Shown: positions 46,857-57,648, counted from the stretch's first letter. The stretch: 64,000 nucleotides of DNA from Neorhizobium alkalisoli (GCF_007829835.1 NZ_VIWP01000001.1:434001-498000), one strand, 5' to 3'. Notes: generated by a model not told the origin, from the sequence alone. Translations and numbers: made by a program.

Positions 46857-48197
46857 TTACCTGCTATGGCTTGGCGCACCGGTTGCCGACCGAACGGGTT
46901 GCGAGGTTTTGCCCTTAGCCATAAGCTTCGGCGCCGTCTCGGGCGCGACCAGAGCCGTGGCCAGAGTGATTGCCCCGGCAATGACGAGATAGATAGACAC
47001 GAGCCAGGGGTTGCCGCCGCCAGCCGCCAAGAGCAGCGTGGCAATAGTCGGCGCAAGGCCGCCGGCCACGATCGTCACCAGCTGGGTTGCGATCGAAATA
47101 CCGGAATAACGCAGCCGTGGCGGGAAAAGCTCGGAGAAATAGGCCGGCTCGACGCCATAGGTTCCGCCCTGCCCGAGATTGTAGACGATCACCACCAGCG
47201 GAATGACGATAAGCGGGATACCTGTCTGCACCGCCCAGAAGAGCGGGAATGCTGAAAAGATGACGACGATCGACGAAAAGATGAACATCGGCCGGCGACC
47301 GAGATGGTCCGAAATGATGCCGAAGACATAAAAGACCCCGATCGAGACGATGGCACCGATGACATTCGCCCAGAGGATGACCGACTTGTCCATGCCGGTC
47401 GTCCTGACCGCATAGGACAGAAGGAAGGTCAGCACGATGAAGCCGAAGACGCTTTCGGAAAATTTCAGCCCGGCGACCAGCAGCATCGCCTTCGAGCTCT
47501 TGGCAAAAGCCTCCTGAACGGGGCGTTCGGCCACGTCATTTTCGCGCTGCATCTTTGCAAAATCCGGCGTTTCCTCCATCTGGAAGCGGATCAGCAGGCC
47601 GACAAAAACGAGGACGGCGCTGGCGAGGAAGGGAAGGCGCCATCCCCAGGACATGAACTGTTCATTCGGCAGCATCGAAGCCAGCGCGAAGGCGCCGGTG
47701 GACAGGGCAACGCCGATACCATTGCCCATCTGCGTGAAGGCGCCGTAACGCCCGCGCGATTCCGGCGGAGAGTTTTCAACCGAGACCAGAGCCGAGCCGC
47801 TCCATTCGCCGCCGACTGCAAAGCCCTGCACGAGGCGCAGGATGACCAGCAAGATCGGAGCCCAGATGCCGATGCTCGCCGCCGTCGGCAAAAGGCCGAT
47901 CAGGGTCGTCGCGACGCCCATCAAGAGAAGCGTGGCAACGAGCGTCGCCTTGCGTCCGACCCGGTCACCCAGATGGCCGAAGACGAAACCGCCGATCGGA
48001 CGCGCGATGAAGCCGGCGCTGAACACGCCGAAGGAACTCAGCATTCCGACAAGAGGCGTATCATTGGGAAAGAAAAGCTGGCCGAAAACCAGCGCCGAAG
48101 CCGTGCCAAAGATGAAGAAGTCGTACCACTCGATCGCGGTGCCGACCATCGCCGCGGCAGCAGCCTTGCGGCTTACGCCCTTTGGAATTGTCGTCAT
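46857..48197 (-). CDS. MFS transporter, metabolite:H+ symporter (MHS) family
   Basis: A 446-residue twelve-helix transporter with the MHS signature IEWYDFFIFG after the first residues, GHLGDRVGRK between helices 2 and 3, and GGEWSG further on. ATG 48197 with GGGAGG five bases upstream is the start; the open frame before it is not coding. The family imports small organic acids and related compounds (shikimate, alpha-ketoglutarate, proline/betaine). It ends the DhaKL cluster and may import or export an acid made by that pathway. Confidence 0.9.
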   Translation of the reverse strand: MTTIPKGVSRKAAAAAMVGTAIEWYDFFIFGTASALVFGQLFFPNDTPLVGMLSSFGVFSAGFIARPIGGFVFGHLGDRVGRKATLVATLLLMGVATTLIGLLPTAASIGIWAPILLVILRLVQGFAVGGEWSGSALVSVENSPPESRGRYGAFTQMGNGIGVALSTGAFALASMLPNEQFMSWGWRLPFLASAVLVFVGLLIRFQMEETPDFAKMQRENDVAERPVQEAFAKSSKAMLLVAGLKFSESVFGFIVLTFLLSYAVRTTGMDKSVILWANVIGAIVSIGVFYVFGIISDHLGRRPMFIFSSIVVIFSAFPLFWAVQTGIPLIVIPLVVIVYNLGQGGTYGVEPAYFSELFPPRLRYSGISIATQLVTIVAGGLAPTIATLLLAAGGGNPWLVSIYLVIAGAITLATALVAPETAPKLMAKGKTSQPVRSATGAPSHSR

Positions 48198-48217
48198 GTC
48201 ATCCTCCCATTTCCTGA

Positions 48218-48279
48218 CCTGCATCCCCGGAGACGAATGCAGGCTTTTACCTGTCTTTGTAAAGCCGCGCTTACGCGGC
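48218..48279. repeat. Two short hairpins between dhaL and MHS transporter genes
   Basis: CCTGCAT (48218-48224) pairs with ATGCAGG (48237-48243), and GCCGCG (48264-48269) pairs with CGCGGC (48274-48279). They fill the 88-base gap and may modulate read-through into the transporter gene. Confidence 0.35.
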
Positions 48280-48285
48280 ATGACG

Positions 48286-48897
48286 TCAGTCTTGCGCCAA
48301 AGCTCCACAGAGTTTGGCAAATGCCAGCATTCCCGGATCGTCCATGCCGATCGTCGCATCGGCGAACATCCGTGCACGGCCGATCTTGTTCGGCTTGCCG
48401 CGGTATTCATCGAGAGCGACAAGCGCCGCAGCAGCGGCCTTGTTTCTCGCGTCGGAACCTCCGCTGATCCCTTCAAGGGCAGCGGCAACGGCATCGAGCC
48501 CGTCCAGCACGGTCTTGTCGCCCAGCTTGGCGCCGCCGCGGGCCATCATCGTATCCCGCGCCTTGCCGAGCATCGGGCCGAGTTCGGTGATGGGAGCGGA
48601 GGACCGGCCCTTGGTTTCCTTGGCGAAGGTCATCAGCGCCGTTGCGAAAAGCGTTCCGAGGCTCGATCCGGTCGCCGTCGCCGCCGCGCGGGCGTAAGTG
48701 GAAAAGGCAGCGCCCAGGTCAGCATCCGCTGCGATCGTCGCGCCATCCAGCGCGCCGATGACACGGGCAAGCATGCCACCCGTATCGCCGTCACCGAGCT
48801 TCGCATCGGCGTCATTCAGCTCCTGCTCCAGCCCGACCATTGCCCTGGCGGAAACAGTCGCGGCCCATTTGACTTCATTGATGCCGAAATCGCTCAT
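48286..48897 (-). CDS. dhaL: Dihydroxyacetone kinase, DhaL-type nucleotide-binding subunit
   Basis: A 203-residue DhaL domain with the ligand-binding Asp cluster LGDGDTGGM near residues 34-42 that holds Mg and ADP/ATP, and the typical helical segments following it. ATG 48897 overlaps the dhaK stop (ATGA). No DhaM phosphotransferase subunit is in the window, so the phosphate donor may be ATP, or a DhaM encoded elsewhere. It acts with DhaK to phosphorylate a ketotriose or ketotetrose. Confidence 0.9.
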   Translation of the reverse strand: MSDFGINEVKWAATVSARAMVGLEQELNDADAKLGDGDTGGMLARVIGALDGATIAADADLGAAFSTYARAAATATGSSLGTLFATALMTFAKETKGRSSAPITELGPMLGKARDTMMARGGAKLGDKTVLDGLDAVAAALEGISGGSDARNKAAAAALVALDEYRGKPNKIGRARMFADATIGMDDPGMLAFAKLCGALAQD

Positions 48898-49889
48898 CCA
48901 ACCCTCCAGAACGGGCAATAGGCAGGAGCGGCAAGCAGCGTCTTCAGCTCGTCGTCAAGGAAGCAGAGGCTGATCGAGGCGCCGGCCATTTCCATCGAGG
49001 TCACATAGTTTCCGACCAACGGCTGCACGATGCGCAGACCGCTCTTGCCGAGTTTTTCCGCGGCGCGGCGATAGAGGATGAACAGCTCTTCCAGCGGCGT
49101 GGCGCCCAAGCCGTTGACGAGGATGGACACTTCGGAGCCGGCATTCTTCGGCGCTTCGGCCAGCAGGCGGTCCAGCATTTCGTCGGCAATCTCGTCGGCC
49201 GGCTTCAGCTTGTTGCGCCAGATGCCGGGCTCGCCATGGATGCCCATGCCCATCTCGATCTCGTCGTCGCCGATCGTAAAGGTGGGCTTGGCCGAACCGG
49301 GCACCTGGCACGGCGCCAGCGACACACCGATCGTGCGGGTGGCAGAAACGGCGCGTGCGGCGATCTCGGTCACCTCGTCGAGATCCGCATCGGTCTCGGC
49401 CTTGGCGCCGGCGATCTTGTAGGCATAGATGATGCCAGCGACGCCGCGGCGCTTCTGGCTTTCCTCGGGCGCTGCACTGGCAATATCATCCGTGCCGAGC
49501 ACGGTCGTCGTGCGGATCTCGTCTTCCAGCATTTCGCCGGCCATGTCGAAATTCATCCGGTCGCCGCCGTAATTGCCGTAAAGGCGGAGCACACCACGGC
49601 CGCCATGGGCAAGCTTGATCGCATCCATGCAGGAGCCGACATTCGGGCCTTCGAACACGTTGCCGATCGAGCAGGTATCGAGCAGGCCTTTGCCGACATA
49701 ACCGGTGAAAAGCGGCAGGTGGCCGGAGCCGCCGCCGGACGCTATGCCGACCTTGCCCTTGCGGGCACCTTCCGCCCGGCGGATCACGCGGCCATTCTCG
49801 CCGTCACGCACGAGCGACGGATTGGCGAGCGTCAGGCCATCCAGCGCCTGATCGACGAAATCCGCCGGCGCATTCATCAGTTTCTTCAT
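48894..49889 (-). CDS. dhaK: Dihydroxyacetone kinase, DhaK-type substrate-binding subunit
   Basis: A 331-residue DhaK subunit. GGGSGHLPLF (about 52-61) is the conserved substrate-site loop, and the His of GMGIHGEPGI (about residue 220) is the residue that binds the keto substrate covalently. GNVFEGPN and YGNYGGDRMNF are also family motifs. It overlaps dhaL by four bases and follows the FAD oxidase by four bases. Related kinases act on erythrulose, so the substrate may not be dihydroxyacetone itself. Confidence 0.93.
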   Translation of the reverse strand: MKKLMNAPADFVDQALDGLTLANPSLVRDGENGRVIRRAEGARKGKVGIASGGGSGHLPLFTGYVGKGLLDTCSIGNVFEGPNVGSCMDAIKLAHGGRGVLRLYGNYGGDRMNFDMAGEMLEDEIRTTTVLGTDDIASAAPEESQKRRGVAGIIYAYKIAGAKAETDADLDEVTEIAARAVSATRTIGVSLAPCQVPGSAKPTFTIGDDEIEMGMGIHGEPGIWRNKLKPADEIADEMLDRLLAEAPKNAGSEVSILVNGLGATPLEELFILYRRAAEKLGKSGLRIVQPLVGNYVTSMEMAGASISLCFLDDELKTLLAAPAYCPFWRVG

Positions 49890-49893
49890 ATGA

Positions 49894-51303
49894 TTATACT
49901 CCCTTGCCTTGAGGCAACATCTTTCCGGGGTTCATGATGCCGAGCGGATCGAGCGCGGCCTTGATCGCCCGCATCACGTCGAGCGCCTCGCCGTGTTCCG
50001 CTTCCATGAACCGCATCTTGTGAAGGCCGATCCCGTGTTCGCCGGAGCAGGTGCCGCCGAAACGGATCGCTCTTTCGCTGACGCGGGCGGCCAGTTCATC
50101 CGCCCTTGCGGTTTCCTCGGCATCTGCCGGATCGTGCATGATGCCGAGATGGAAATTGCCGTCGCCGACATGGCCGACGATCGGCGCCACCATGCCGCTC
50201 TTCAGAATGTCTTCCTTGGTCTCCATGATGCAGGCGGCGAATTCGGAAATCGGCACGCAGGCATCCGTGCCCATGTTGTTCTTGCCGGGGCAGAGCCATT
50301 TCGTCGCGTGATAGGCATTGTGACGTGCCGTCCAGAGACGCGTGCGAGCCTCCGGCCGCTCGGCTTTGAGAAAATCCTGGGCGCCGAAGGACAGCGCCAG
50401 TTCCTCCATGTTCGAAAGGTCCTCGCTAACGCCATTCGGGCTGCCGTGAAATTCCATGAACAGGGTCGGCTTTTCAGCAAAACCGGTCAGTTTCGAGTAA
50501 CCGATGCAAGCCTTCATCTGGACTTCGTCGATCAGCTCGATGCGCGCGACCCGGAGTCCGGATTGCAGCGCGGCGGAAACGGTGCCGACAGCATCCTCGA
50601 ACTGATCGAACTGGCAGGTCGCAGCAACCACCGCTTCCGGCAGCCCCTGCAGGCGCAGCTGGATTTCGGTGATGATGCCGAGCGTGCCTTCGCTGCCGAC
50701 ATAAAGACGGGTCAGATCCAGTCCGGCCGAGGATTTTCGCGCGCGGCCGCCGGTGCGGATGATCCGGCCATCGGGTGTGACGACGGTAAGGCCGAGCACA
50801 TTTTCGCGCATCGTCCCGTAGCGGACGGCATTGGTGCCGGACGCACGCGTTGCCGCCATGCCGCCGATCGTGGCGTCGGCACCGGGGTCGACGGTGAAGA
50901 ACAGGCCCTGCGCCCTCAGTTCATGGTTCAGCTGCTCGCGGGTAACACCGGCCTGGACGCGGCAATCGAGAGACTCGGCCGAGACATCGAGAATGGCGTT
51001 CATGCCGGTGAGATCGAGGCTGATGCCGCCACGGATCGCGGCAACCTGCCCTTCGACGGATGACCCTGCCCCGAAAGGCACGACGGGGACATTGAAGCGG
51101 CTGCAGAGTTCAAGCACTGCCGCGACTTCCTCGTTTCTCTCCGCAAAAACGACGAGATCCGGAAGGCCGGCATCCGCCACGCCTTCCCCATGGCTGTGCT
51201 GCTCGCGCAGAGCCATGGAGTCCGCGACGCGATCGCTGAGAAGATCGCGCAGCCGATCGACAAAGCCGCCATCAAGGCCCTGTCTTGGCGGGATGACATT
51301 CAT
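49894..51303 (-). CDS. FAD-linked D-2-hydroxyacid oxidase/dehydrogenase (GlcD/LDHD-like)
   Basis: A 469-residue flavoprotein of the PCMH/GlcD group: the FAD-binding loop VPFGAGSSVEGQ (about 80-91), DPGADATIGGMAATRASGTNAVRYGT, and the C-terminal catalytic/metal segment HVGDGNFH and GEHGIG. It oxidises a D-2-hydroxyacid (lactate- or glycolate-like) to a 2-oxoacid. ATG 51303 has GGAG nine bases upstream; ATG 51318 is also in frame. It lies between the ATPase and dhaK in the same run. Confidence 0.9.
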   Translation of the reverse strand: MNVIPPRQGLDGGFVDRLRDLLSDRVADSMALREQHSHGEGVADAGLPDLVVFAERNEEVAAVLELCSRFNVPVVPFGAGSSVEGQVAAIRGGISLDLTGMNAILDVSAESLDCRVQAGVTREQLNHELRAQGLFFTVDPGADATIGGMAATRASGTNAVRYGTMRENVLGLTVVTPDGRIIRTGGRARKSSAGLDLTRLYVGSEGTLGIITEIQLRLQGLPEAVVAATCQFDQFEDAVGTVSAALQSGLRVARIELIDEVQMKACIGYSKLTGFAEKPTLFMEFHGSPNGVSEDLSNMEELALSFGAQDFLKAERPEARTRLWTARHNAYHATKWLCPGKNNMGTDACVPISEFAACIMETKEDILKSGMVAPIVGHVGDGNFHLGIMHDPADAEETARADELAARVSERAIRFGGTCSGEHGIGLHKMRFMEAEHGEALDVMRAIKAALDPLGIMNPGKMLPQGKGV

Positions 51304-51339
51304 GCTGGAATTCTCCATTGCATCGGTCTGCCACCCGCC

Positions 51340-52398
<1,059 letters not shown>

Positions 52399-52444
52399 TT
52401 CCATTCCTCCCAGAATATCTTGTTCAGGCTGGCGCGTCGGCGCG

Positions 52445-53284
52445 CTAGCCCTTGACCGCGCCAGCGGTCATGCCGGCGACGAGGTATTTCCGCATCAGAA
52501 GCGAGAAGGCGAGAACAGGCACCATGATGAGCGTGCCGCCGGCGGCAATCTTGCCCCACTCCCAGCCCTCGTAATTCATGAAATTCACCACCTCGACCGG
52601 CGCCGTCATCGCATTGTTGCGGGTAAGCGTCAGGGCAAAGAAGAAGTCGTTCCAGGAATAGAGGAAGCAGAGGATGGCCGTCGTCACCAGCGCCGGGCCG
52701 GACATCGGCAGCACGATCACCATGAAGGTCTTCCACAGGCTCGCGCCGTCGATCCAGGCGGCTTCTTCCAGCGCGCGCGGCGTGCCGTCGAAGAAATTCC
52801 GCATCAGCCAGACGACCAGCGCCAGGTTGAAGGTCAGGTAGACGATGATCAGGCCAAGCCGCGTGTCGAGCAGGCCCATATAGCGATAGACGAGGAAGTA
52901 GGGGATGGCGAAGGCGACCGGCGGCGCCATGCGCGAGGCCAGGATCAGCAGCGACATCGTCCGTTCCTGCTTCATCGTTGCTCGCGACAACGCATACGCG
53001 CCGGGCGTGCCGATCAGGAGAGCGAGGATCGTCGAGACCGAGCTGGTGATGAAACTGTTCATCATCGAGGAGGCGAAACGGTCGCTCCACAACGATGTGT
53101 AGTTTTCCAGCGTCGGCTTGAAGAAGAAGCCGTCTATGCCGGCAAAGATATCGTCCGCCGGCTTGAAGCTCATCACCACAAACCACAGGAACGGCAGGAG
53201 GGTGATGATGGCCAGCACGACGACGATCGTGTTGGCGATGAATTCGTTGCGCCGCGCGGCAGCGGCAAGCTTACTGGTCGCCAT
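52445..53284 (-). CDS. Carbohydrate ABC transporter permease (MalG type), second system
   Basis: A 279-residue CUT1 permease with six helices and the EAA loop ([25 protein letters not shown]). It overlaps the preceding permease gene by 14 bases (53271-53284). It is the second half of the channel of the DapA-associated importer. Confidence 0.93.
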   Translation of the reverse strand: MATSKLAAAARRNEFIANTIVVVLAIITLLPFLWFVVMSFKPADDIFAGIDGFFFKPTLENYTSLWSDRFASSMMNSFITSSVSTILALLIGTPGAYALSRATMKQERTMSLLILASRMAPPVAFAIPYFLVYRYMGLLDTRLGLIIVYLTFNLALVVWLMRNFFDGTPRALEEAAWIDGASLWKTFMVIVLPMSGPALVTTAILCFLYSWNDFFFALTLTRNNAMTAPVEVVNFMNYEGWEWGKIAAGGTLIMVPVLAFSLLMRKYLVAGMTAGAVKG

Positions 53285-54242
53285 TCGAGCCTCCCGAGAC
53301 TGCGCGGACGATCACCCAGCTCAGGACAACGATCATGGCGAGCAGGACCATGGTCACCGCCGACGAATAACCGATATAACTGAAGCTGAAGGACTGGACG
53401 AAGATGTAGTAGTTCGAGACTTCCGTGACCGAACCCGGACCGCCATCCGTCAGGATATAGATCAGCGGGAAGGTCTTGATGCTGTCGATCAGCCGGAAAA
53501 GGCCGGCGACCATCAGCGTCTGCTTGAGATAGGGCAGCGTGATGTACCAGGTGAGCTGCCATGTGCTGGCGCCGTCCACGACGGCTGCTTCGCGCTGCTC
53601 TTCCGGCATCATCGCAAGTGCGGCCAGGATGATCAGCATGGTAAAGGGAAACCATTCCCAGGTATCGGCAACGACGATCGCCGAAAGCGCCCAGGCGGCA
53701 TTGGTGATCGGCGTCTGGATATTCCAGCCGAGGACCTGGAACAGCCACCATGCGGGGCTGATATCCGGCGAATAAAGAACCTTCCAGATGATCGCGACGA
53801 CGATCGGCGGCAGGACCATGGGCACGAGGAACGAGGTGCGCAGCGCATTCATCAGCGGCGTGCGGACATTGAGCAGCAGCGCGATGCCGAGGCCGAATAG
53901 AAGCTGGAGAACAACGGTGACCAGCGAAAGCTTGGCCTGGACCCAGAGACTGTTATGCAGCCGGTCATCCGTCAGCAGCGTCCGATAATTGACCAGCGGA
54001 TCGGAAAAGTCCCAGGCCGTTGCCGGATTGGCGAGATTGAGCGGCGTGAAGCTGGTGATGAGCAGATAGAGCGTCGGCAGAAGCGTGACGACGCCCAGAA
54101 TGGCAAGGACGGGTGCAAGCAGCAGCCAGAAGAAGCGCTGGCGCTGCTTTTCGAAGACGGGGAGAACCCCCGCCTTCGCATAGACGCCCCTGGCCGACCC
54201 GGGTCCAGATCGGCCGCGATTTCCTACCTCGACGGCGCTCAC
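53271..54242 (-). CDS. Carbohydrate ABC transporter permease (MalF type), second system
   Basis: The open frame reaches 54572 but only the part after the binding-protein gene is real. GTG 54242, overlapping the binding-protein stop as GTGA, gives a 323-residue CUT1 permease: a short cytoplasmic start, a first helix RFFWLLLAPVLAILGVVTLL, and the EAA loop EEQREAAVVDGASTWQLTWYITLP. No ATG is available before the first helix, which supports the GTG. Confidence 0.88.
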   Translation of the reverse strand: MSAVEVGNRGRSGPGSARGVYAKAGVLPVFEKQRQRFFWLLLAPVLAILGVVTLLPTLYLLITSFTPLNLANPATAWDFSDPLVNYRTLLTDDRLHNSLWVQAKLSLVTVVLQLLFGLGIALLLNVRTPLMNALRTSFLVPMVLPPIVVAIIWKVLYSPDISPAWWLFQVLGWNIQTPITNAAWALSAIVVADTWEWFPFTMLIILAALAMMPEEQREAAVVDGASTWQLTWYITLPYLKQTLMVAGLFRLIDSIKTFPLIYILTDGGPGSVTEVSNYYIFVQSFSFSYIGYSSAVTMVLLAMIVVLSWVIVRAVSGGSNGDQ

Positions 54243-55633
54243 AACTTGACACCCGCTTTTTTGATGTCCTCGATCGCCTCGGCCTGAGCCGATTTCATCG
54301 ACGTTGCGGCATCGGCCTGACCGCTGGCGATACGCTCGATCGCCTTGTTGATCTTTTCGCCCGCCTGCGGCCAGACCGGAACGGTGCGATAGGCCATGTA
54401 GCCGTCGCGGCCGCTGCGCTCGAGAACGTCGAGATACATGGCGGCGATGTCCTGGCCGTTGATGGTCAGCGCCTGTTTGTACCGCGGGTCTTCGATGATC
54501 GACCGGCGTGGCGTCGCAAGGCCGCCCATTTCCAATGCGGTCTTTTCGAATGTCTTCTTGGAGGTCGCCCACTGGATGAAGGCCCAGGCGGCGTCCTTCT
54601 GTTTCGAACCGGCCGGGATGCCGTAGGCATTGGCGTTGCAGGCGGGGAAGGAACCCTTCGGACCGGCCGGCATCAGCGCGAACCGCACCGTATCCTTGAC
54701 CTTGGAGTCATCCGACTTGGCCAGCGGCAGCAGCCACGACATGGCATTGATGCGCAGGTTGGCACGGCCGGCGAGCTGGTTGCGCATCGCCTGGTCGTCC
54801 GTGTAGGAGAGCACGCCCGGCGGGCAATAATTCGACAGGAGGTTCGCGTAATAGGTTGCCGCTTCGATCGCCTCGGGGCTGTCGAGAACCGGCATGAGGT
54901 CCTTGGGAGGATCGCGAAATACCTTGCCGCCAAAGCCCATCAGGTAGGGCGGGAAATTCCAGTGATGCAGGCGGTCGACAACGAAGGCCGAAACGCCGCT
55001 CTTGTTATGCGTCGCCTTGCAGACTTCCGTCAGCTCGGCAAGCGTCGTCGGCATGGCGATGCCCTGCTTGTCGAGAATGTCGAAGCGCGAGGCGGCCATC
55101 ATCATGGCGCCGGCTTCCCAGGCAAAGCCGTGCAACTCCTTCTTGTCATTGTAATAGGCGACCTGCGTGCCGCTGACGAAATCGTCCGGATTGAAATCGG
55201 CGGCCGTCTTGTTCGGGTCACTCAGGAAATCGTTGAACGGCGTCATCCAGCCGGCGCTGATCCAGCGCCCGGAGAAGGAATGAGTGATGTTGCAGACGTC
55301 GTAGCTCGAACCATGCGTCGACAGCTCGAGGTCCATGCGCTGGTTATAAACCGGGAAAGCCTGCAGATCGAACTCGACCTTCATGCCGGTCTGTTCTTCG
55401 AATTCCGGTAGAAGCTTCTGGATATAGGTATGGAAAATGTGCTGGAACGCGGCGATGCGCAGCGTCGTTCCGGAAAACTGCTTGGTCTGCGCCAGAACGG
55501 CAGGTGCTCTCAAGCCCATGGCCGCCATGGCGGAGCCTGCAAGAGCCACTCTGAGAACATCACGCCGGAAAACGCCGGCCGATACGGCGGTATCCACCGC
55601 AGTTTTATTGCTGCCTGTCTTGCTGCTGTTCAT
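54239..55633 (-). CDS. Carbohydrate ABC transporter substrate-binding protein with Tat-type signal
   Basis: A 464-residue SBP_bac_1 protein. The N-terminus has the twin-arginine motif FRRDVLR followed by a hydrophobic stretch and AVLAQ, so it is probably exported folded by the Tat route. The mature part begins FSGTTLRIAAFQHIFHTYI. It is the first transporter gene after the DapA-like aldolase (126-base gap with a hairpin). The ligand is unknown; the enzymes nearby suggest a sugar acid or a related polyhydroxy compound. Confidence 0.9.
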   Translation of the reverse strand: MNSSKTGSNKTAVDTAVSAGVFRRDVLRVALAGSAMAAMGLRAPAVLAQTKQFSGTTLRIAAFQHIFHTYIQKLLPEFEEQTGMKVEFDLQAFPVYNQRMDLELSTHGSSYDVCNITHSFSGRWISAGWMTPFNDFLSDPNKTAADFNPDDFVSGTQVAYYNDKKELHGFAWEAGAMMMAASRFDILDKQGIAMPTTLAELTEVCKATHNKSGVSAFVVDRLHHWNFPPYLMGFGGKVFRDPPKDLMPVLDSPEAIEAATYYANLLSNYCPPGVLSYTDDQAMRNQLAGRANLRINAMSWLLPLAKSDDSKVKDTVRFALMPAGPKGSFPACNANAYGIPAGSKQKDAAWAFIQWATSKKTFEKTALEMGGLATPRRSIIEDPRYKQALTINGQDIAAMYLDVLERSGRDGYMAYRTVPVWPQAGEKINKAIERIASGQADAATSMKSAQAEAIEDIKKAGVKL

Positions 55634-55692
55634 GGGGTTCCTCCTCCACGTTATATCCAGGCACGGACATCGTCCGCGCGGTTCCTCCTCAA

Positions 55693-55719
55693 GATCCCGG
55701 CCCGCGACAGGCCGGGATC
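55693..55719 (-). terminator. Intra-operon hairpin between the dapA-like and binding-protein genes
   Basis: GATCCCGGCC (55693-55702) and GGCCGGGATC (55710-55719) form a perfect 10-bp stem with a 7-base loop and no T-run. It may attenuate or protect the transcript just before the binding-protein gene. Confidence 0.5.
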
Positions 55720-55759
55720 GATATCACGACGTCGCGCCCTCTCCGCGCGACACGGTGAC

Positions 55760-56668
55760 TTATGCGGCCTTTGCGAGCTGAGGGTCGAATTCGAGCAGGG
55801 CTTCGAGAGCTGGCCGGATCTTTGCCTTCTGCGCTTCGGAAGCGACCGGCATCGGATGACGTGGCAGGCCCACTTCGCCGCCCTGCAGTTCAAGGCAATA
55901 TTTCACCAGGGCCGGGAGATTCTCGTGGCCCATCAGGTGCCAGAAGATGACGAGCTTGTCGTGGATCTTCTGCGCCAGTGCATGGTCACCCGCCTTGACG
56001 GCATCCCAGAGTGCAACGCAGGGGCCGGGTGCCGCGGTCGGCGAAGCCGCCAGCGTGCCCTGGGCGCCCATCATGAAGCAAGGATAGAGAAGATCGTCGA
56101 TCGCCGCGAGGATCGACTTGCCCTTCGGTGCGCGGATGACGAGTTCGGCAGCGCGGGAAATATTGCCCTGGCTCTGCTTGATGCCGATCACGCCGGGGAT
56201 CTCTTCCAGCATGCGGATGACGAGGTCGGCGCTGAGCAGGTTCCACGGGATGACGTTGTAGATGACGAGCGGAATGCCGGTCTCCTCCCAGATGCGCTTG
56301 AAATACTGGAACATGGCTTCTTCGCCATAGTCGAAGACGTAATAGGTCGGGGTGACCTGCAGTGCCGCAACGCCGAGGCCCTTCAGCGCATTGGCGCGCT
56401 CGATGACTTCACGGGTGCTGTTGGCGATGATGCCGGCGACGACCGGAACCTTGCCGTTCACTTCTTCCAGGGTCGCGGCAGTGACGCGGCGCAGTTCGTC
56501 GGGGCTGAAGGTAAAGCCCTCGCCGGTGCTGCCGCCGAGGCAGACGCCGTGGACGTTCTTGCTCAGGATGAAACGGGTATGCGCACGAAACAACTTCTCG
56601 TTGATTTCACCATCTGCATTGAACGGGGTGACGAGTGCGGGAATGATCCCCTTCAGTTCAACGGCCAT
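55760..56668 (-). CDS. Dihydrodipicolinate synthase-family aldolase (DapA/NanA-like)
   Basis: A 302-residue class I aldolase with the pyruvate-binding GGSTGEGFT loop (about 41-49), the catalytic Tyr in YNVIP and the Schiff-base Lys in GIKQSQGN (about residue 160). The Tyr motif differs from the YNVPGRT form of true DapA, so a catabolic role is likely: cleavage or dehydration of a 2-oxo-3-deoxy sugar acid. It is first in the operon and divergent from the IclR regulator. Confidence 0.88.
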   Translation of the reverse strand: MAVELKGIIPALVTPFNADGEINEKLFRAHTRFILSKNVHGVCLGGSTGEGFTFSPDELRRVTAATLEEVNGKVPVVAGIIANSTREVIERANALKGLGVAALQVTPTYYVFDYGEEAMFQYFKRIWEETGIPLVIYNVIPWNLLSADLVIRMLEEIPGVIGIKQSQGNISRAAELVIRAPKGKSILAAIDDLLYPCFMMGAQGTLAASPTAAPGPCVALWDAVKAGDHALAQKIHDKLVIFWHLMGHENLPALVKYCLELQGGEVGLPRHPMPVASEAQKAKIRPALEALLEFDPQLAKAA

Positions 56669-56709
56669 TTTGGATTATCTCCTCTCCAATGAATGTCCGT
56701 CCGAGTATA

Positions 56710-56730
56710 TGCGCCGCCAATTTGGGCGCA
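56710..56730. promoter_or_regulatory. Dyad in the dapA-like/iclR divergent promoter
   Basis: TGCGCC (56710-56715) and GGCGCA (56725-56730) flank an AATTTG-containing centre, 42 bases upstream of the aldolase start. A second imperfect dyad, GTCTCA (56784-56789) with TGGGAC (56795-56800), flanks a T-run nearer the regulator. Either could be the IclR-family operator; the assignment is inference. Confidence 0.4.
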
Positions 56731-56871
56731 AATTTTAAAAACCTAACAAAATCAATATATTAAAATTGCTGCGGCGCACAGTTGTCTCATTTTTTGGGAC
56801 GAGTTTTCGAATTCCCTTGCAAGCCGCTTCGTCTTTCAGCAGACTTGGCAGCGGGAGTGAGGAGACTTCGC

Positions 56872-57648
56872 ATGACAACCATAGAGAATATTAGTGATAG
56901 CGCGCCGGAGAAGATGCTGCGCATTCTGGACTGCTTCACGTTACAAGGCGGGCAGCTTTCGGTCGGGGACATTTCCAAGCTTACCGGCATCCCCCGTTCG
57001 ACCGCGCATCGCTGGGTCGGTATCCTGCGCGATACCGGCTTGCTCGATCAGGACAACAGCCGCGACGTCTACAGGCTCGGCCTGCGGCTCATCCATCTCG
57101 GCAATAATGCCTTGTGGAGCATGGATATCTCGCGCGAGGCCCGGCATGTCCTGGAGGCGCTCAGCCGCAGCGCCGGCGCACGCAGCCATCTTTGCGTCTT
57201 CGACGGCAACCAGATGATCTTCGTGACGAGGACGATCGGCGGCCGCGCGGGCCGCTTCAATTCCACGACGGTGATGGAAAGCTCACCCTGTTATTGCACC
57301 AGCGTCGGTAAGGCCGTGCTTGCCTATCAGCCGCAGGAAACAGTCGAGCGGATCATCAGCCAGGGCCTGCATCCCTATACGCCGCACACGATCACCGATC
57401 CCGACCGGTTGCGCGAAGAACTCGCCCTGACCCGCAAGCGCGGTTATTCGATCAACAATGGCGAGATGGAAATGCACGAGCGCTGCATCGGTGCGCCGGT
57501 CCGCAACGCGGCCGGTCGCGTCATCGCCGGGCTAAGTCTGACGGACAAGACGCGCAAGATGACCGATGACAAGATTCCGGGTTTCGCGCAGACGGTCATC
57601 AAACATGCGGACCTTCTTTCCGTGCAGCTTGGCTACCGGCACTCCTGA
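56872..57648 (+). CDS. IclR-family transcriptional regulator
   Basis: A 258-residue IclR protein with an N-terminal winged HTH (about 14-70, LSVGDISKLTGIPRSTAHRWVGIL) and a C-terminal effector domain (about 85-255, with CYCTSVGKAVLAY and GYSINNGEMEMHERCIGAPV). ATG 56872 follows GAGGAG; the open frame upstream to 56782 is not conserved. It is divergent from the aldolase-importer-DhaKL operon and most likely controls it in response to a pathway metabolite. Confidence 0.93.
   Translation: MTTIENISDSAPEKMLRILDCFTLQGGQLSVGDISKLTGIPRSTAHRWVGILRDTGLLDQDNSRDVYRLGLRLIHLGNNALWSMDISREARHVLEALSRSAGARSHLCVFDGNQMIFVTRTIGGRAGRFNSTTVMESSPCYCTSVGKAVLAYQPQETVERIISQGLHPYTPHTITDPDRLREELALTRKRGYSINNGEMEMHERCIGAPVRNAAGRVIAGLSLTDKTRKMTDDKIPGFAQTVIKHADLLSVQLGYRHS

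Noticed and set aside
48286..49889. PTS-dependent DhaKLM system
   Set aside because: No DhaM or other PTS gene is in the cluster, so only DhaK and DhaL are called.
54243..54572. N-terminal extension of the MalF-type permease
   Set aside because: The frame is open through the end of the binding-protein gene, but that stretch is out-of-frame binding-protein sequence; the GTG at 54242 is the sensible start.
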